Shown piece after piece: positions 48,940 through 57,078 of a stretch of DNA of 64,000 nucleotides. Position 1 is the first letter of the stretch. Each line of letters begins with the position of its first letter. The DNA is from DATJFQ01 sp035492775 (GTDB lineage: Bacteria; Acidobacteriota; Vicinamibacteria; Vicinamibacterales; 2-12-FULL-66-21): the NCBI GenBank assembly GCA_035492775.1, contig DATJIW010000023.1:1-64000 (forward strand). Direction: 5' to 3'. The notes under the pieces are model-generated. The model was not told the origin of the DNA. It did no database searches and saw nothing but the letters and a program-made list of their open reading frames with translations. Both the position numbers and the translations under genes were made by a program.

Positions 48940-50538
48940 TCACTTTACCACTGATGCCGCTGCTGGCAGTTCGATGCAGAAAGTCGCTCCTCCCTCCGCT
49001 GCATTGGCCGCCGAGATCGTTCCGTCGTGCTCCTGCACGATTCCGTACGTGATCGCCAGTCCGAGCCCCGTCCCCTGCCCGACCTCCTTGGTCGTGAAGA
49101 ACGGGTCGAAGATGCGCGGCAGCACGTCCGACGGAATGCCGGCCCCGCTGTCGCGGATCACGATCCTGACGCGATCGTCCGCGGAATCGGTCGCGATCGT
49201 GATCCGGCGTCGGGGGTCGGGCTGCTCCAGGACCGCGTGCTCCGCGTTGATGAGGATATTGAGGATCGCCTGCTGGAGCAGCAGCGCATCTCCGAGCACC
49301 GGCGGCAGCGCGTCGACGTTCCGCTCGACGACGACTTCGATGTGATGCCGTTGCCGGCTCGCGGCGCGGCTCGCCAGCGCGCGTGCAATGACGCGCTCCA
49401 CGCTGACGCGGCGCCGCGCCATCCGGCGCGACCCGGCGAAGACGAGCAGATTGCGCACGATTTTCGCGGCGCGATCCGCGTCCTGATAAATCTGGCGAAG
49501 CTCCTTGCGCACCGGGCGCGCGGCGTCGGCCATCATCAGAAGCTCCAGGTGCCCCTGGACGCCCTGCAGAGGGTTGTTCATCTCGTGCGCGATGCCGGCG
49601 ACGAACTGTCCGAGCGAGGCCAGCTTCTCGGATTGCGCGAGGCGCTCTCGAAGCGCAGATCGCTCGGCCTCCAGCCGCGTCTGACGCGTGATATCGCGCG
49701 CCACCAACACGCGTCCCGACGATTGAGCGGTATCCGCATTGACGAGCGGCGACGCGGTGAGCACGAAGATGCCGCCGAGCCGAGCGTCGTCGATCGGTTG
49801 CACGCCGGTCGGAGCGGACGGCGCTGACTGCGCCGCGTCGAGCCATTGGAGGGTGGCGGCCGACACAAAGTCCGAGATGGGTCGCTGGATCAGTTCGTCG
49901 CGGCTCACACCCGCGCGCGCGGCGAACGCTTCGTTCGTCTGCACGATTCGCAGCCGGTTGTCGACGACGACCACCAGATCGACGAGCGAGTTGAACGTGT
50001 CCTCGAGCAGCCGCCGCTGCTGCAGGATGTCGTCCAGCAGCTGCACGTTTTCGATCGCGATCGACAACTGGCGCGAGATCTCGTGCGAGAACCCGAGCAG
50101 CTCCTCGCGTTCCGGCTCGCGCATGTCCGACGCGGGACAGATGATCATGGAGCCGAGCGCGCGACGCCAGCCGCGCAGCGGCGCCAGCACGCGCGTACCG
50201 TCGAACACCGGGTGATCGAGGCGCAGCGCCCGCACGGCCAGGTGTGTCTGATCGTCGGCGGCGACCCTGGTCTCGCCTGCTGCGCCGGCGGAGTCAGATC
50301 CTCGAGCCGCACGGACGATCAGGGCGAGCTCCCGCGCTCGGCGATCGTGGAGCCACACGTCGATCCGTTCGACGCCAAGCAGGTCGGCGGTCGACTCCGT
50401 CAGCCCGGCCAGCGCCTGCGGCAGCGACTGTGCGGACGTCGCATCGCGTGAAAAGGCGAGCAGCAAATCGCGCAGGCTCGTGTGAAACCGCACGTCCCGC
50501 TGCAGTTGCGGGAGGCTCTCGGTTGGTTCTAAACTCAT
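48940..50538 (-). CDS. GAF-PAS sensor histidine kinase
   Basis: The 532-residue kinase has a GAF-like domain (about residues 20-170), a PAS domain (about residues 178-290, LVDLVVVVDNRLRIVQTNEAFAAR), a HisKA domain with the His in GIAHEMNNPLQG and an HATPase domain with ILNILINAEHAV, DSGAGIPSD and GTGLGLAI. It has no membrane segment. The partner is the HTH-receiver protein immediately downstream. It is divergent from the second ECF sigma gene, with about 36 bases between starts. Confidence 0.93.
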   Translation of the reverse strand: MSLEPTESLPQLQRDVRFHTSLRDLLLAFSRDATSAQSLPQALAGLTESTADLLGVERIDVWLHDRRARELALIVRAARGSDSAGAAGETRVAADDQTHLAVRALRLDHPVFDGTRVLAPLRGWRRALGSMIICPASDMREPEREELLGFSHEISRQLSIAIENVQLLDDILQQRRLLEDTFNSLVDLVVVVDNRLRIVQTNEAFAARAGVSRDELIQRPISDFVSAATLQWLDAAQSAPSAPTGVQPIDDARLGGIFVLTASPLVNADTAQSSGRVLVARDITRQTRLEAERSALRERLAQSEKLASLGQFVAGIAHEMNNPLQGVQGHLELLMMADAARPVRKELRQIYQDADRAAKIVRNLLVFAGSRRMARRRVSVERVIARALASRAASRQRHHIEVVVERNVDALPPVLGDALLLQQAILNILINAEHAVLEQPDPRRRITIATDSADDRVRIVIRDSGAGIPSDVLPRIFDPFFTTKEVGQGTGLGLAITYGIVQEHDGTISAANAAEGGATFCIELPAAASVVK

Positions 50539-50574
50539 TCCCGTCAGTATCTTACGTCTGTATTACGCTTATAT

Positions 50575-51231
50575 ATGCCGTCGGACGGCCAAACCCCCCG
50601 CGGCGCGTCTAAACCTACTGAGAACGTGACCTCCATCGGCATGGCGTCGACGGACGAAGAACTGGTCGCCCGTTCCATGGGAGGCGATCTCGACAGCTTC
50701 AACCAGCTGGTCCTGCGCTGGGAGCGGCCGATCTACGCTCTTGCCTACCGGGTTATCGGCCGTGAAGACGACGCCCGGGATGTCTGCCAGGAGACGTTTC
50801 TCCGCGCGTTTCGCGCGCTGGGAGGCTTCAAGGGGCAGGCAAAGTTCTCGTCATGGCTGTACCGCATCACGCTGAATCTGTGTCGCGACTGGATCCGACG
50901 CCAGCGTCGGCAGCCCGTCGCGCAGGCGCCCGAAGGCGTCGACCTGCTCGACCTCGCCACCGAGACGACGCCGGCGGAATCGATCGAAGATCTCGTCGCG
51001 CGGCGCGAGTTGTCGCTCGCGGTCCAGCGCGCGATGGCGGTCCTGCCCGAAGAGCAGCGGACGGCCATCATTCTGAAGGAGTACCACGGGCTGACGTTCC
51101 AGGAGATCGCCGATCTTCTCGACTGCCCGTTGAGCACAGTGAAGACACGGTTGTATCAGGGACTCACCGTCCTGCGCCGGCAGCTCGCCGGCGCCGGCTT
51201 GGGGAGTAACTCGATGACGGGACGATCATGA
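50575..51231 (+). CDS. ECF-type RNA polymerase sigma factor (RpoE-like)
   Basis: The 218-residue protein has ECF region 2 (DDARDVCQETFLRAFRAL, FSSWLYRITLNLCRDWIRR) and region 4 (LTFQEIADLLDCPLSTVKTRLYQG). The ATG at 50575 is preceded by an A+T-rich ttatat stretch, not a Shine-Dalgarno; a GTG at 50626 or ATG at 50641 could be the real start, giving the usual family N-terminus (STDEELVARSMGGD). It overlaps the anti-sigma gene by four bases. Confidence 0.92.
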   Translation: MPSDGQTPRGASKPTENVTSIGMASTDEELVARSMGGDLDSFNQLVLRWERPIYALAYRVIGREDDARDVCQETFLRAFRALGGFKGQAKFSSWLYRITLNLCRDWIRRQRRQPVAQAPEGVDLLDLATETTPAESIEDLVARRELSLAVQRAMAVLPEEQRTAIILKEYHGLTFQEIADLLDCPLSTVKTRLYQGLTVLRRQLAGAGLGSNSMTGRS

Positions 51232-52001
51232 AATGCGATAGAGAGCAGCTGATTTCGTATCTCTACGACGACGTGTCGGCCGCGGAGCGCCTGGCGTTCG
51301 AACGCCACCTGCGCGGCTGCGCCGAGTGCCACGACGAGCTGGTCGCGCTGCGCGGCCTGCGATCGACGCTGAGCGCCTGGACGCCGCCGCAGCCGGAACT
51401 TGCGTTCGAGGTCGTCGATCACCGCATCGGCCAGCCTCGCCCGCGCACGGCCGGGTGGCGCGCGTGGTGGACACCCGCCGCCGGCCTTGCCGCCGCCGCT
51501 GCGCTGGTGCTCGCGGCCGCATCCGCGCTCGCCCACCTCGAAATTCGATACGGATCCGACGGGTTCTCGGTGCGCACCGGCTGGAACACGCAGGCGGCAG
51601 TGCTCGTGCCGTCGCCCGCGCCGTCGCAGGACGCGCAGAGGCTCGAGGCCGCGTACGCCGACGTCGAACGGAGGCTGCACGATCTCGAATCGGCATCGCA
51701 CGCGCCTGCGGCGGCATCGCCGATCCGTACGGCGTCTCAGACGACAGCCGCGGATCGGCAGTCGGACGTCGAGATTCTCACACGCGTCCGCGATCTGCTG
51801 GCGCAGAGCGAATCGCGCCAGCAGAGGGAGCTGGCGCTGCGGATCGCGCAGGTGCTTCGTGACGTCGACGCGCAGCGGACGGCCGATCTGGCTCGCATCC
51901 AGCTGGGGCTCGGGAAGATTGACGCGATGACGACGGCGGATGCGGCCGCCCATCGCGAGCTTGCCAACTACCTGATTACGTCGACACGGCAACAAAAATA
52001 G
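51228..52001 (+). CDS. Transmembrane anti-sigma factor with zinc-finger (zf-HC2) domain
   Basis: The 257-residue protein has an N-terminal anti-sigma zinc motif with Cys3, His27, Cys31 and Cys34 (ERHLRGCAEC). One transmembrane helix follows (about residues 83-103), then a periplasmic part with a coiled-coil-like segment (about residues 140-230). It should hold the adjacent ECF sigma inactive until a signal is sensed, as known for ZAS-type anti-sigmas. The gene overlaps the sigma gene by four bases (ATGA). Confidence 0.88.
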   Translation: MKCDREQLISYLYDDVSAAERLAFERHLRGCAECHDELVALRGLRSTLSAWTPPQPELAFEVVDHRIGQPRPRTAGWRAWWTPAAGLAAAAALVLAAASALAHLEIRYGSDGFSVRTGWNTQAAVLVPSPAPSQDAQRLEAAYADVERRLHDLESASHAPAAASPIRTASQTTAADRQSDVEILTRVRDLLAQSESRQQRELALRIAQVLRDVDAQRTADLARIQLGLGKIDAMTTADAAAHRELANYLITSTRQQK

Positions 52002-52014
52002 GCCAGGTGCAATC

Positions 52015-52860
52015 GTGAAAGGAATATTCCTCGTCGTCACCGCGCTCGCTGTGAGCACGCCTGCGTTTGCGCAGTCCGGAGCAGCCGTTCCGAACCAGCC
52101 GGGAACCGGCGCGCTCGGCGAACCCGGAAAGCCCACGGCTCCGCCGCCGACCGGAGCGCGGCAGCAGCAGGTCCGGATGATGGAAGGGGTCATCGTCGCC
52201 GCGGTGAGGAACGGCGCCGAGGGACTCGCGCGTCAGCTTCAGGTCGCCGAGCCCGGCAGTCTCATCGTAACGGGCACCGCACGTGCGCGTGGGTTCGCGC
52301 TCGAGGGTTACGGCGTCTTCTTCGACGTGGATGTTCCGCAGATGAAGCAGAGCGTCGCCTGGTCGACGATGATGCTGCTGCGCGACGCGCGGCGGCAGCA
52401 ACTGGAGCAGGTGCTTGCGTCGAACGCGGATCCAGAGCTCAAACGCCGCGCCCGCGCGGAACTGCAGCGGATCGAAGGCGCTCCTCCAGGCGTTACGCCG
52501 GTGCAGCCCACGTCCGGAGTCTCCCCGGTCGCTCAGGGCACTCCCGCCGGCACTGTCGCCGCGCAGACGGTCATGGACACGGCGAACGCTCCGCCGCCCG
52601 ATCCCAACCAGCTCTATACCGAGTCGATCAAGACCGCGCTCATCGACGCGATGCTCAACTACAGCGGCCCGATGAATCTCGGGGCAGATGAGTGGCTGAC
52701 CATCGCCGCGCGCGACAGCGACGGTCCGCTGCTGCCCGGTGCGGTGGACGATGCGTCGACGATCGTGCTGCGCGTGAAGGGAAGCGACGTGGCCGCGTTT
52801 CTCGCCAAGCAGATCACGCCCGAAGAAGCACGAAAGCGAGTGCAGGTGAAAGAATTCTAG
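52015..52860 (+). CDS. Secreted protein of unknown function
   Basis: The 281-residue product has a GTG start and a signal peptide (cleavage near PAFAQ). The mature protein has a central GYGVFFDVDVPQMKQS segment, a helix rich in Arg/Gln, a Pro/Thr linker and a C-terminal EWLTIAARDSDGPL region. No family is recognised. It follows the anti-sigma gene by 13 bases and is likely a target or partner in that envelope-stress operon. Confidence 0.65.
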   Translation: MKGIFLVVTALAVSTPAFAQSGAAVPNQPGTGALGEPGKPTAPPPTGARQQQVRMMEGVIVAAVRNGAEGLARQLQVAEPGSLIVTGTARARGFALEGYGVFFDVDVPQMKQSVAWSTMMLLRDARRQQLEQVLASNADPELKRRARAELQRIEGAPPGVTPVQPTSGVSPVAQGTPAGTVAAQTVMDTANAPPPDPNQLYTESIKTALIDAMLNYSGPMNLGADEWLTIAARDSDGPLLPGAVDDASTIVLRVKGSDVAAFLAKQITPEEARKRVQVKEF

Positions 52861-52886
52861 TTCGCGCGAGTGCTAAGATTCGGCGA

Positions 52887-53396
52887 ATGACGCGTGTCGG
52901 TTTCCTCCTGGTCGTCGCTCTGACGGTCACCGGCTGCGGGCCGCAAGTCGATCTGAAGACCTCGCTGCAGGTCGCCGACGTCCTCGGCGGCTACTACGAC
53001 GCCGGCGTGGTGGACGGACGGAACAAGATCGTGCCGAGCATCACATTCACTCTGCAGAAGAACACGACGGCTTCGATTCATCCGCTCCAGCTCAACGTCT
53101 ATTTCCGGCAGTTGCCGCTCCCTGGCAGCACGCCGGCGCCCTCCACGACTGGCGAGACCGACTGGGAGGACGTCTTCATTCAGAACGTCGACTTTCACGG
53201 CGACAAAACCGAACCGTTGACGGTGCGGCCCAAGGTCGGTTACACGGGCGACCCGCCGCAGACACGCGCGGACATGCTGAAGAACAGCCATTTCCAGGAC
53301 ATCCGCGTCCACGTCTACGCGAAGCACAGTTCGTCGCAGTGGATAGAGATCGGCGTGTTCGATCTTCCCCGGCACCTGCTCACCCCTCAGCGCTGA
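52887..53396 (+). CDS. Lipoprotein of unknown function
   Basis: The 169-residue product has a lipoprotein signal with lipobox VTGC near residue 18, then CGPQVDLKTSLQV. The mature part is beta-rich and resembles a single Ig or C2-like domain (ITFTLQKNTTASIHPLQLNVYFRQL, IRVHVYAKHSSSQWIEIGVF in pattern). It is the last gene of the sigma/anti-sigma operon, 26 bases after the previous stop. Function unknown. Confidence 0.65.
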   Translation: MTRVGFLLVVALTVTGCGPQVDLKTSLQVADVLGGYYDAGVVDGRNKIVPSITFTLQKNTTASIHPLQLNVYFRQLPLPGSTPAPSTTGETDWEDVFIQNVDFHGDKTEPLTVRPKVGYTGDPPQTRADMLKNSHFQDIRVHVYAKHSSSQWIEIGVFDLPRHLLTPQR

Positions 53397-53463
53397 CTCC
53401 GCGTGGCACACACCGGCTGCCAGCCGTCGAACGGGTGGAACGACGCTTGCCGGGAAGCGTGAC

Positions 53464-54852
53464 GTGCGCACGAACGCCGCCCGGCAACCGCGAGACCTCG
53501 CCACATCCCCCACGCTGCAGAGGCGGCTGGGGCCGCTCGACGCAGCGGCGATCGTCATTTCCAACGTCATTGGCGGCGGAATCTTTTTCGTTCCGGTGAT
53601 CGTCGCCGGCCTGGTGCCGCATCCGATGTGGATGATCGGCGTGTGGGCCGCGGGAGGCGCGCTGGCATTCTTCGGCGCCATGGCATACGCGGAGCTCGCA
53701 GCGCTCCGTCCTCAGGCTGGCGGCGAGTACGTATACCTGCGCGACGCGTTCGGACCGATGGCGGCGTTTCTCACCGGATGGACGTCGTTCGTCGCCGGCT
53801 TTTCGGGCGCGATTGCCGCCAGCGCACTCGCGCTGGCCGACTACATCGGACGGTTCGTGCCCGCCGCCGCCTCCAATGACGCGATCGCGCGGATCCCGGG
53901 CCTCGTGGTCTCGCCGCGGGCGGTTGTCGCATTGACGGCGATTGGAGCGCTCACCCTCATTCACGTGCGCGGACTCGGACCCGGTCGTCTGCTCCAGAAC
54001 ACGCTTGCGGGCATGAAGGTCAGCGCGATCGCGATCTTCGTCGCCATCGGACTCTCCGCCGGTCATGGCAGTCCGGCGCATTTCGCGGGCAGCGCCGCGG
54101 TCGCTCCCGTGTCGTTCCTGCTCGCGCTCGTGCCGGTGATGTTCAGCTATTCCGGCTGGAACGCGGCTGCGTACGTCGCTGAAGAGGTCCGCGACCCGGC
54201 GCGTAACGTCCCGCTCGCGCTGTCCATCGGCACGATTGCGGTCGTCGGACTCTACATCGCGCTGAACGTACTGTATGTCTACGCGATGCCGGTCCGCGAG
54301 CTCGCCGCCGTGCCAGGCAGCCGTTTGATGGATACGGTGGCCGAACGATTGTTCGGATTCGTCGCGGGAGACCTGCTCGCGCTGTTCACAATCGTGAGCC
54401 TGGCCGCGAGCATCAGCGCGATGGTGATCGCAGGCCCGCGCGTGTATTTCGCGATGGCACGCGACGGGCTGTTCGTGCCGTCGGCGGGCCACGTGCACCG
54501 CCGCTTTCACACGCCGGCGAGCGCGATCGTGGCCCAGGGGATCTGGAGCGGGGTGCTCGTGCTCTCCGGAACGCTGTCGCAGCTCGTCAGCTACACCGGA
54601 TTTGCCGTCGTCCTGTTCTCCGCCGTCGCCGTCGTCGCGCTGTTCGTCCTGCGCCACCGCGATCCCCACGCGCCGCGGCCGTTCCGCGCGCTTGGTTATC
54701 CCTGGGCGCCGGCGATTTTCGTCGGTGCGAGCGCGATCATCGTCGCCAACGAGATCTGGCGCAACGGACCGACGGCCGCCGCGGGGCTCGCGGTCATCGC
54801 GGCTGGCGTGCCTGCGTATTTCCTCGTCCGGCGACGAGCGCGGCGAGTGTGA
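53464..54852 (+). CDS. APC superfamily amino acid permease
   Basis: The 462-residue protein has about 12 hydrophobic segments and APC family motifs: AAIVISNVIGGGIFFVP in TM1, MAYAELAALRPQAGGEYVYL in TM3, FSYSGWNAAAYVAEEVRDPARNVP after TM6 and YFAMARDGLFVPSAGHVH in the TM8 region. It looks like the LAT/basic-amino-acid branch, distinct from the CAT-type permease at 14.5 kb. The start is GTG. Its 3' end overlaps the convergent small membrane protein gene by 59 bases. Confidence 0.9.
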   Translation: MRTNAARQPRDLATSPTLQRRLGPLDAAAIVISNVIGGGIFFVPVIVAGLVPHPMWMIGVWAAGGALAFFGAMAYAELAALRPQAGGEYVYLRDAFGPMAAFLTGWTSFVAGFSGAIAASALALADYIGRFVPAAASNDAIARIPGLVVSPRAVVALTAIGALTLIHVRGLGPGRLLQNTLAGMKVSAIAIFVAIGLSAGHGSPAHFAGSAAVAPVSFLLALVPVMFSYSGWNAAAYVAEEVRDPARNVPLALSIGTIAVVGLYIALNVLYVYAMPVRELAAVPGSRLMDTVAERLFGFVAGDLLALFTIVSLAASISAMVIAGPRVYFAMARDGLFVPSAGHVHRRFHTPASAIVAQGIWSGVLVLSGTLSQLVSYTGFAVVLFSAVAVVALFVLRHRDPHAPRPFRALGYPWAPAIFVGASAIIVANEIWRNGPTAAAGLAVIAAGVPAYFLVRRRARRV

Positions 54853-55213
54853 GCGCGGCCAGCGTGCCGTCGCTCGCCGCAAAGAGGAGAAACGACGCGG
54901 GAGAGTGGCGGACGAAGTGGTCGAGCAGGAACGCCGCAGCTCCAGCGCCCTTCAGTCCCGGGCCCATCACCCACATGTACCAGCGGCCCGCGACCGGATC
55001 GCGCCACGGGAGGTAATAACCTGCCGAGACGGCGAGCAGAAACAGTGCGTTGAGATCGGAAAAAATGCGTGGAGTGGGAAGTGCGACGCCAAACCAAATG
55101 GCCATCAGGCCCGGCGCCAGCAGCAGCACCGCCCCGACGACGCCGTCGTAGAAGAGCGACGCCAGGGCGATCGACCGGAGGAACTTGTGACCGGCGAGTG
55201 CCTGATTTGACAT
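54794..55213 (-). CDS. Small integral membrane protein of unknown function
   Basis: The 139-residue product has four predicted transmembrane helices: ASLFYDGVVGAVLLLAPGLM, LNALFLLAVSAGYYLP, WVMGPGLKGAGAAAFLLDHF and AASDGTLAALTLAALVAG. The ATG at 55213 is preferred over 55252 because the extra 13 codons fall in a micro-repeat. It overlaps the convergent permease end. No function recognised. Confidence 0.6.
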   Translation of the reverse strand: MSNQALAGHKFLRSIALASLFYDGVVGAVLLLAPGLMAIWFGVALPTPRIFSDLNALFLLAVSAGYYLPWRDPVAGRWYMWVMGPGLKGAGAAAFLLDHFVRHSPASFLLFAASDGTLAALTLAALVAGRGNTQARQPR

Positions 55214-55298
55214 TGCTGATTGCTGATTGATTGATGATTGGAGACGGGTCATCTCGAATCTTCAATCGATCAGCAACCTGCAACCGCCGATCTGCAAC
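55205..55298. repeat. Spacer of attgctgattg / gatcagcaacc micro-repeats
   Basis: The spacer repeats tgattgctgattgattgatg and then its near complement (aatcttcaatcgatcagcaacctgcaacc). The motif differs from the other spacers and extends into the longer version of the small membrane protein gene. Confidence 0.5.
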
Positions 55299-56363
55299 TT
55301 ACGATTTGCCCTTCTTCAGATCCCCCTGGTAGGTCGCCGTTTCGTTCGGCGTGATCACGACGTCGAACTCTTCCGGCTGATAACCATCGGCCTTGACCGA
55401 GACGTGATGGCGTCCGCTGTTGAGCGGCAGCTTCTGGAACACGCCGTCCATCGTATCGATCGTGCCCACGAAGTAGCCGTCGACGTAGACCTTTGCGTCG
55501 CGCGGCTTGACCTTCAACCGCAGACCGCCCTGATCCTCGCCATGTGCGGGCTGGGAGGAAGAGTAGTTGCCGCCGCCTCCGCCGTACCAGTAGTCGTCCG
55601 CGCCGTAACCCGCGCCGTAGCCCGGATCGATGCCCCAGGGGAATCCAAGGCCGAAACCGTAGCCGAGCATGTAGGGAGAGTAGACGTACGGAGAAAACAT
55701 ATACGGCGCGTAGTAATAGGGCGAATAGTAGGCCCCGCCGTAGAAGTAGTTTCCGTAGTAGTAGCTGGACGGACCGTAGTAGTAGCCGAACGGATTGTAG
55801 TAGTTGTTGTAGTAGTGTCCGTGATCATCGGACGGCCGTGGAGTGGTCCGCGTCACAGCGGTACCCGTAGCCGGCTGACCGCCTCGGGGGCGGGCCCAAT
55901 CCGGAACCGCCTGCGATCCGCCCGCATGATTTTCACCACTCTGTTCGCGCGCCGGACTGGACGACTTCGCGCCGCTCGAACTGCTGCTCGAATTGCTGCC
56001 GGCCGCGCTGCTGCCGCCGCTGCCTCGGGCGACCGCGTGGCCGCTGCTGGCGCTGCTGGCGCTGCCGCCTGACGTTCTGTGCTGCGGCGCTTCCTCGCGA
56101 TACGCTGCCCGGCTCGCGCCGAAGCCCATGGTCGGGATGGATGTCGCGGACGGGCTCGACGGGCTCGTCGTGGACGACGATGCGGCCGGGGCTGCGGACC
56201 GAGCGCTGCTGTCCCCGCCGCCGGCGGCGGGCCGTTCGACGGCTACCGGCCGATCCGCGGCCGGACTCCCGCCCGACTCGCCGGGTTTCTGCGCGAGCGC
56301 GGGAGTGACGGCGATCGCCACCGCTGCCGTTGTCAGGCCGAACCGAAAAAGAAGGGATCTCAT
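55299..56363 (-). CDS. Secreted PEGA-domain protein with Tyr/Gly-rich low-complexity region
   Basis: The 354-residue product starts at the ATG at 56363 with a signal peptide (cleavage near TPALAQ). Residues 25-170 are Ser/Ala/Pro-rich. Residues about 170-260 are extremely Tyr- and Gly-rich (YYNNYYNPFGYYYG, YYSPYYYAPYMF). A C-terminal PEGA domain (last 75 residues, KVYVDGYFVGTID and GRHHVSVKADGYQPEE) follows. PEGA domains are common in surface proteins. The Tyr-rich region suggests a sticky or polymer-forming segment. It is divergent from hslV. Confidence 0.85.
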   Translation of the reverse strand: MRSLLFRFGLTTAAVAIAVTPALAQKPGESGGSPAADRPVAVERPAAGGGDSSARSAAPAASSSTTSPSSPSATSIPTMGFGASRAAYREEAPQHRTSGGSASSASSGHAVARGSGGSSAAGSNSSSSSSGAKSSSPAREQSGENHAGGSQAVPDWARPRGGQPATGTAVTRTTPRPSDDHGHYYNNYYNPFGYYYGPSSYYYGNYFYGGAYYSPYYYAPYMFSPYVYSPYMLGYGFGLGFPWGIDPGYGAGYGADDYWYGGGGGNYSSSQPAHGEDQGGLRLKVKPRDAKVYVDGYFVGTIDTMDGVFQKLPLNSGRHHVSVKADGYQPEEFDVVITPNETATYQGDLKKGKS

Positions 56364-56540
56364 AATGCGCTCCTCCGCGCAGACTGAACATCCACCGAGG
56401 CAATTTTGCAACACATCTGCCACGGCCGGATCATCGAATTCCTCTATTAAGACGCGGGCGGCGCGCCGACGGTGTCCTGCCTGGGTGTCAGTCCTGTCCG
56501 CTCTTCCGGCCGGTGGTAGACTGCGATTTTGGCCTGTTCC

Positions 56541-57071
56541 ATGACATTTCATTCGACAACCGTGCTGGCAGTGCGGCACGACGGCCAGTCCGTCATGGCG
56601 AGCGACGGCCAGGTCACCCTCGGCGACACCGTCGTCAAGCAGCGGGCGCGCAAGATTCGGCGTCTGTACAACGACCGCATCCTGGCCGGTTTTGCCGGTT
56701 CGGCCGCCGATTCCTTCGCGCTGTTCTCGCGCTTCGAGGGCAAGCTCGAGCAGTATCGCGGCAACTTCGAGCGCGCCGCCGTCGAACTCGCCAAGGACTG
56801 GCGGACGGACCGTATCCTGCGTCGCCTTGAAGCCATGCTCATCGTGATGGACGCCAAAACGACATATCTGCTGTCGGGCAACGGCGATCTCATCGAACCC
56901 GACGACGGCATCGTGGCGATCGGGTCGGGCGGCGCCTATGCGCTGGCAGCGGCGAAGGCTCTGGCGCAGCACACGGCGCTCGACGCGCGGACCATTGCGG
57001 AACAGGCGATGCACATCGCCGGTGCGATCTGCATTTACTCGAACGATACGCTCACGATCGAAACGTTGTAG
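56541..57071 (+). CDS. hslV: ATP-dependent protease subunit HslV (ClpQ)
   Basis: HslV is the proteasome-like peptidase of HslUV. The ATG at 56541 gives 176 residues with a short propeptide MTFHS before TTVLAV, so the N-terminal nucleophile is probably Thr6. This resembles Bacillus ClpQ, which also has an extended N-terminus. Other hallmarks are SDGQVTLGDTVVKQ, LAGFAGSAADSF, ELAKDWRTDRILRRLEAM and GSGGAYALAAAKAL. It is followed by hslU after seven bases. Confidence 0.96.
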   Translation: MTFHSTTVLAVRHDGQSVMASDGQVTLGDTVVKQRARKIRRLYNDRILAGFAGSAADSFALFSRFEGKLEQYRGNFERAAVELAKDWRTDRILRRLEAMLIVMDAKTTYLLSGNGDLIEPDDGIVAIGSGGAYALAAAKALAQHTALDARTIAEQAMHIAGAICIYSNDTLTIETL

Positions 57072-57078
57072 AGCCGTC

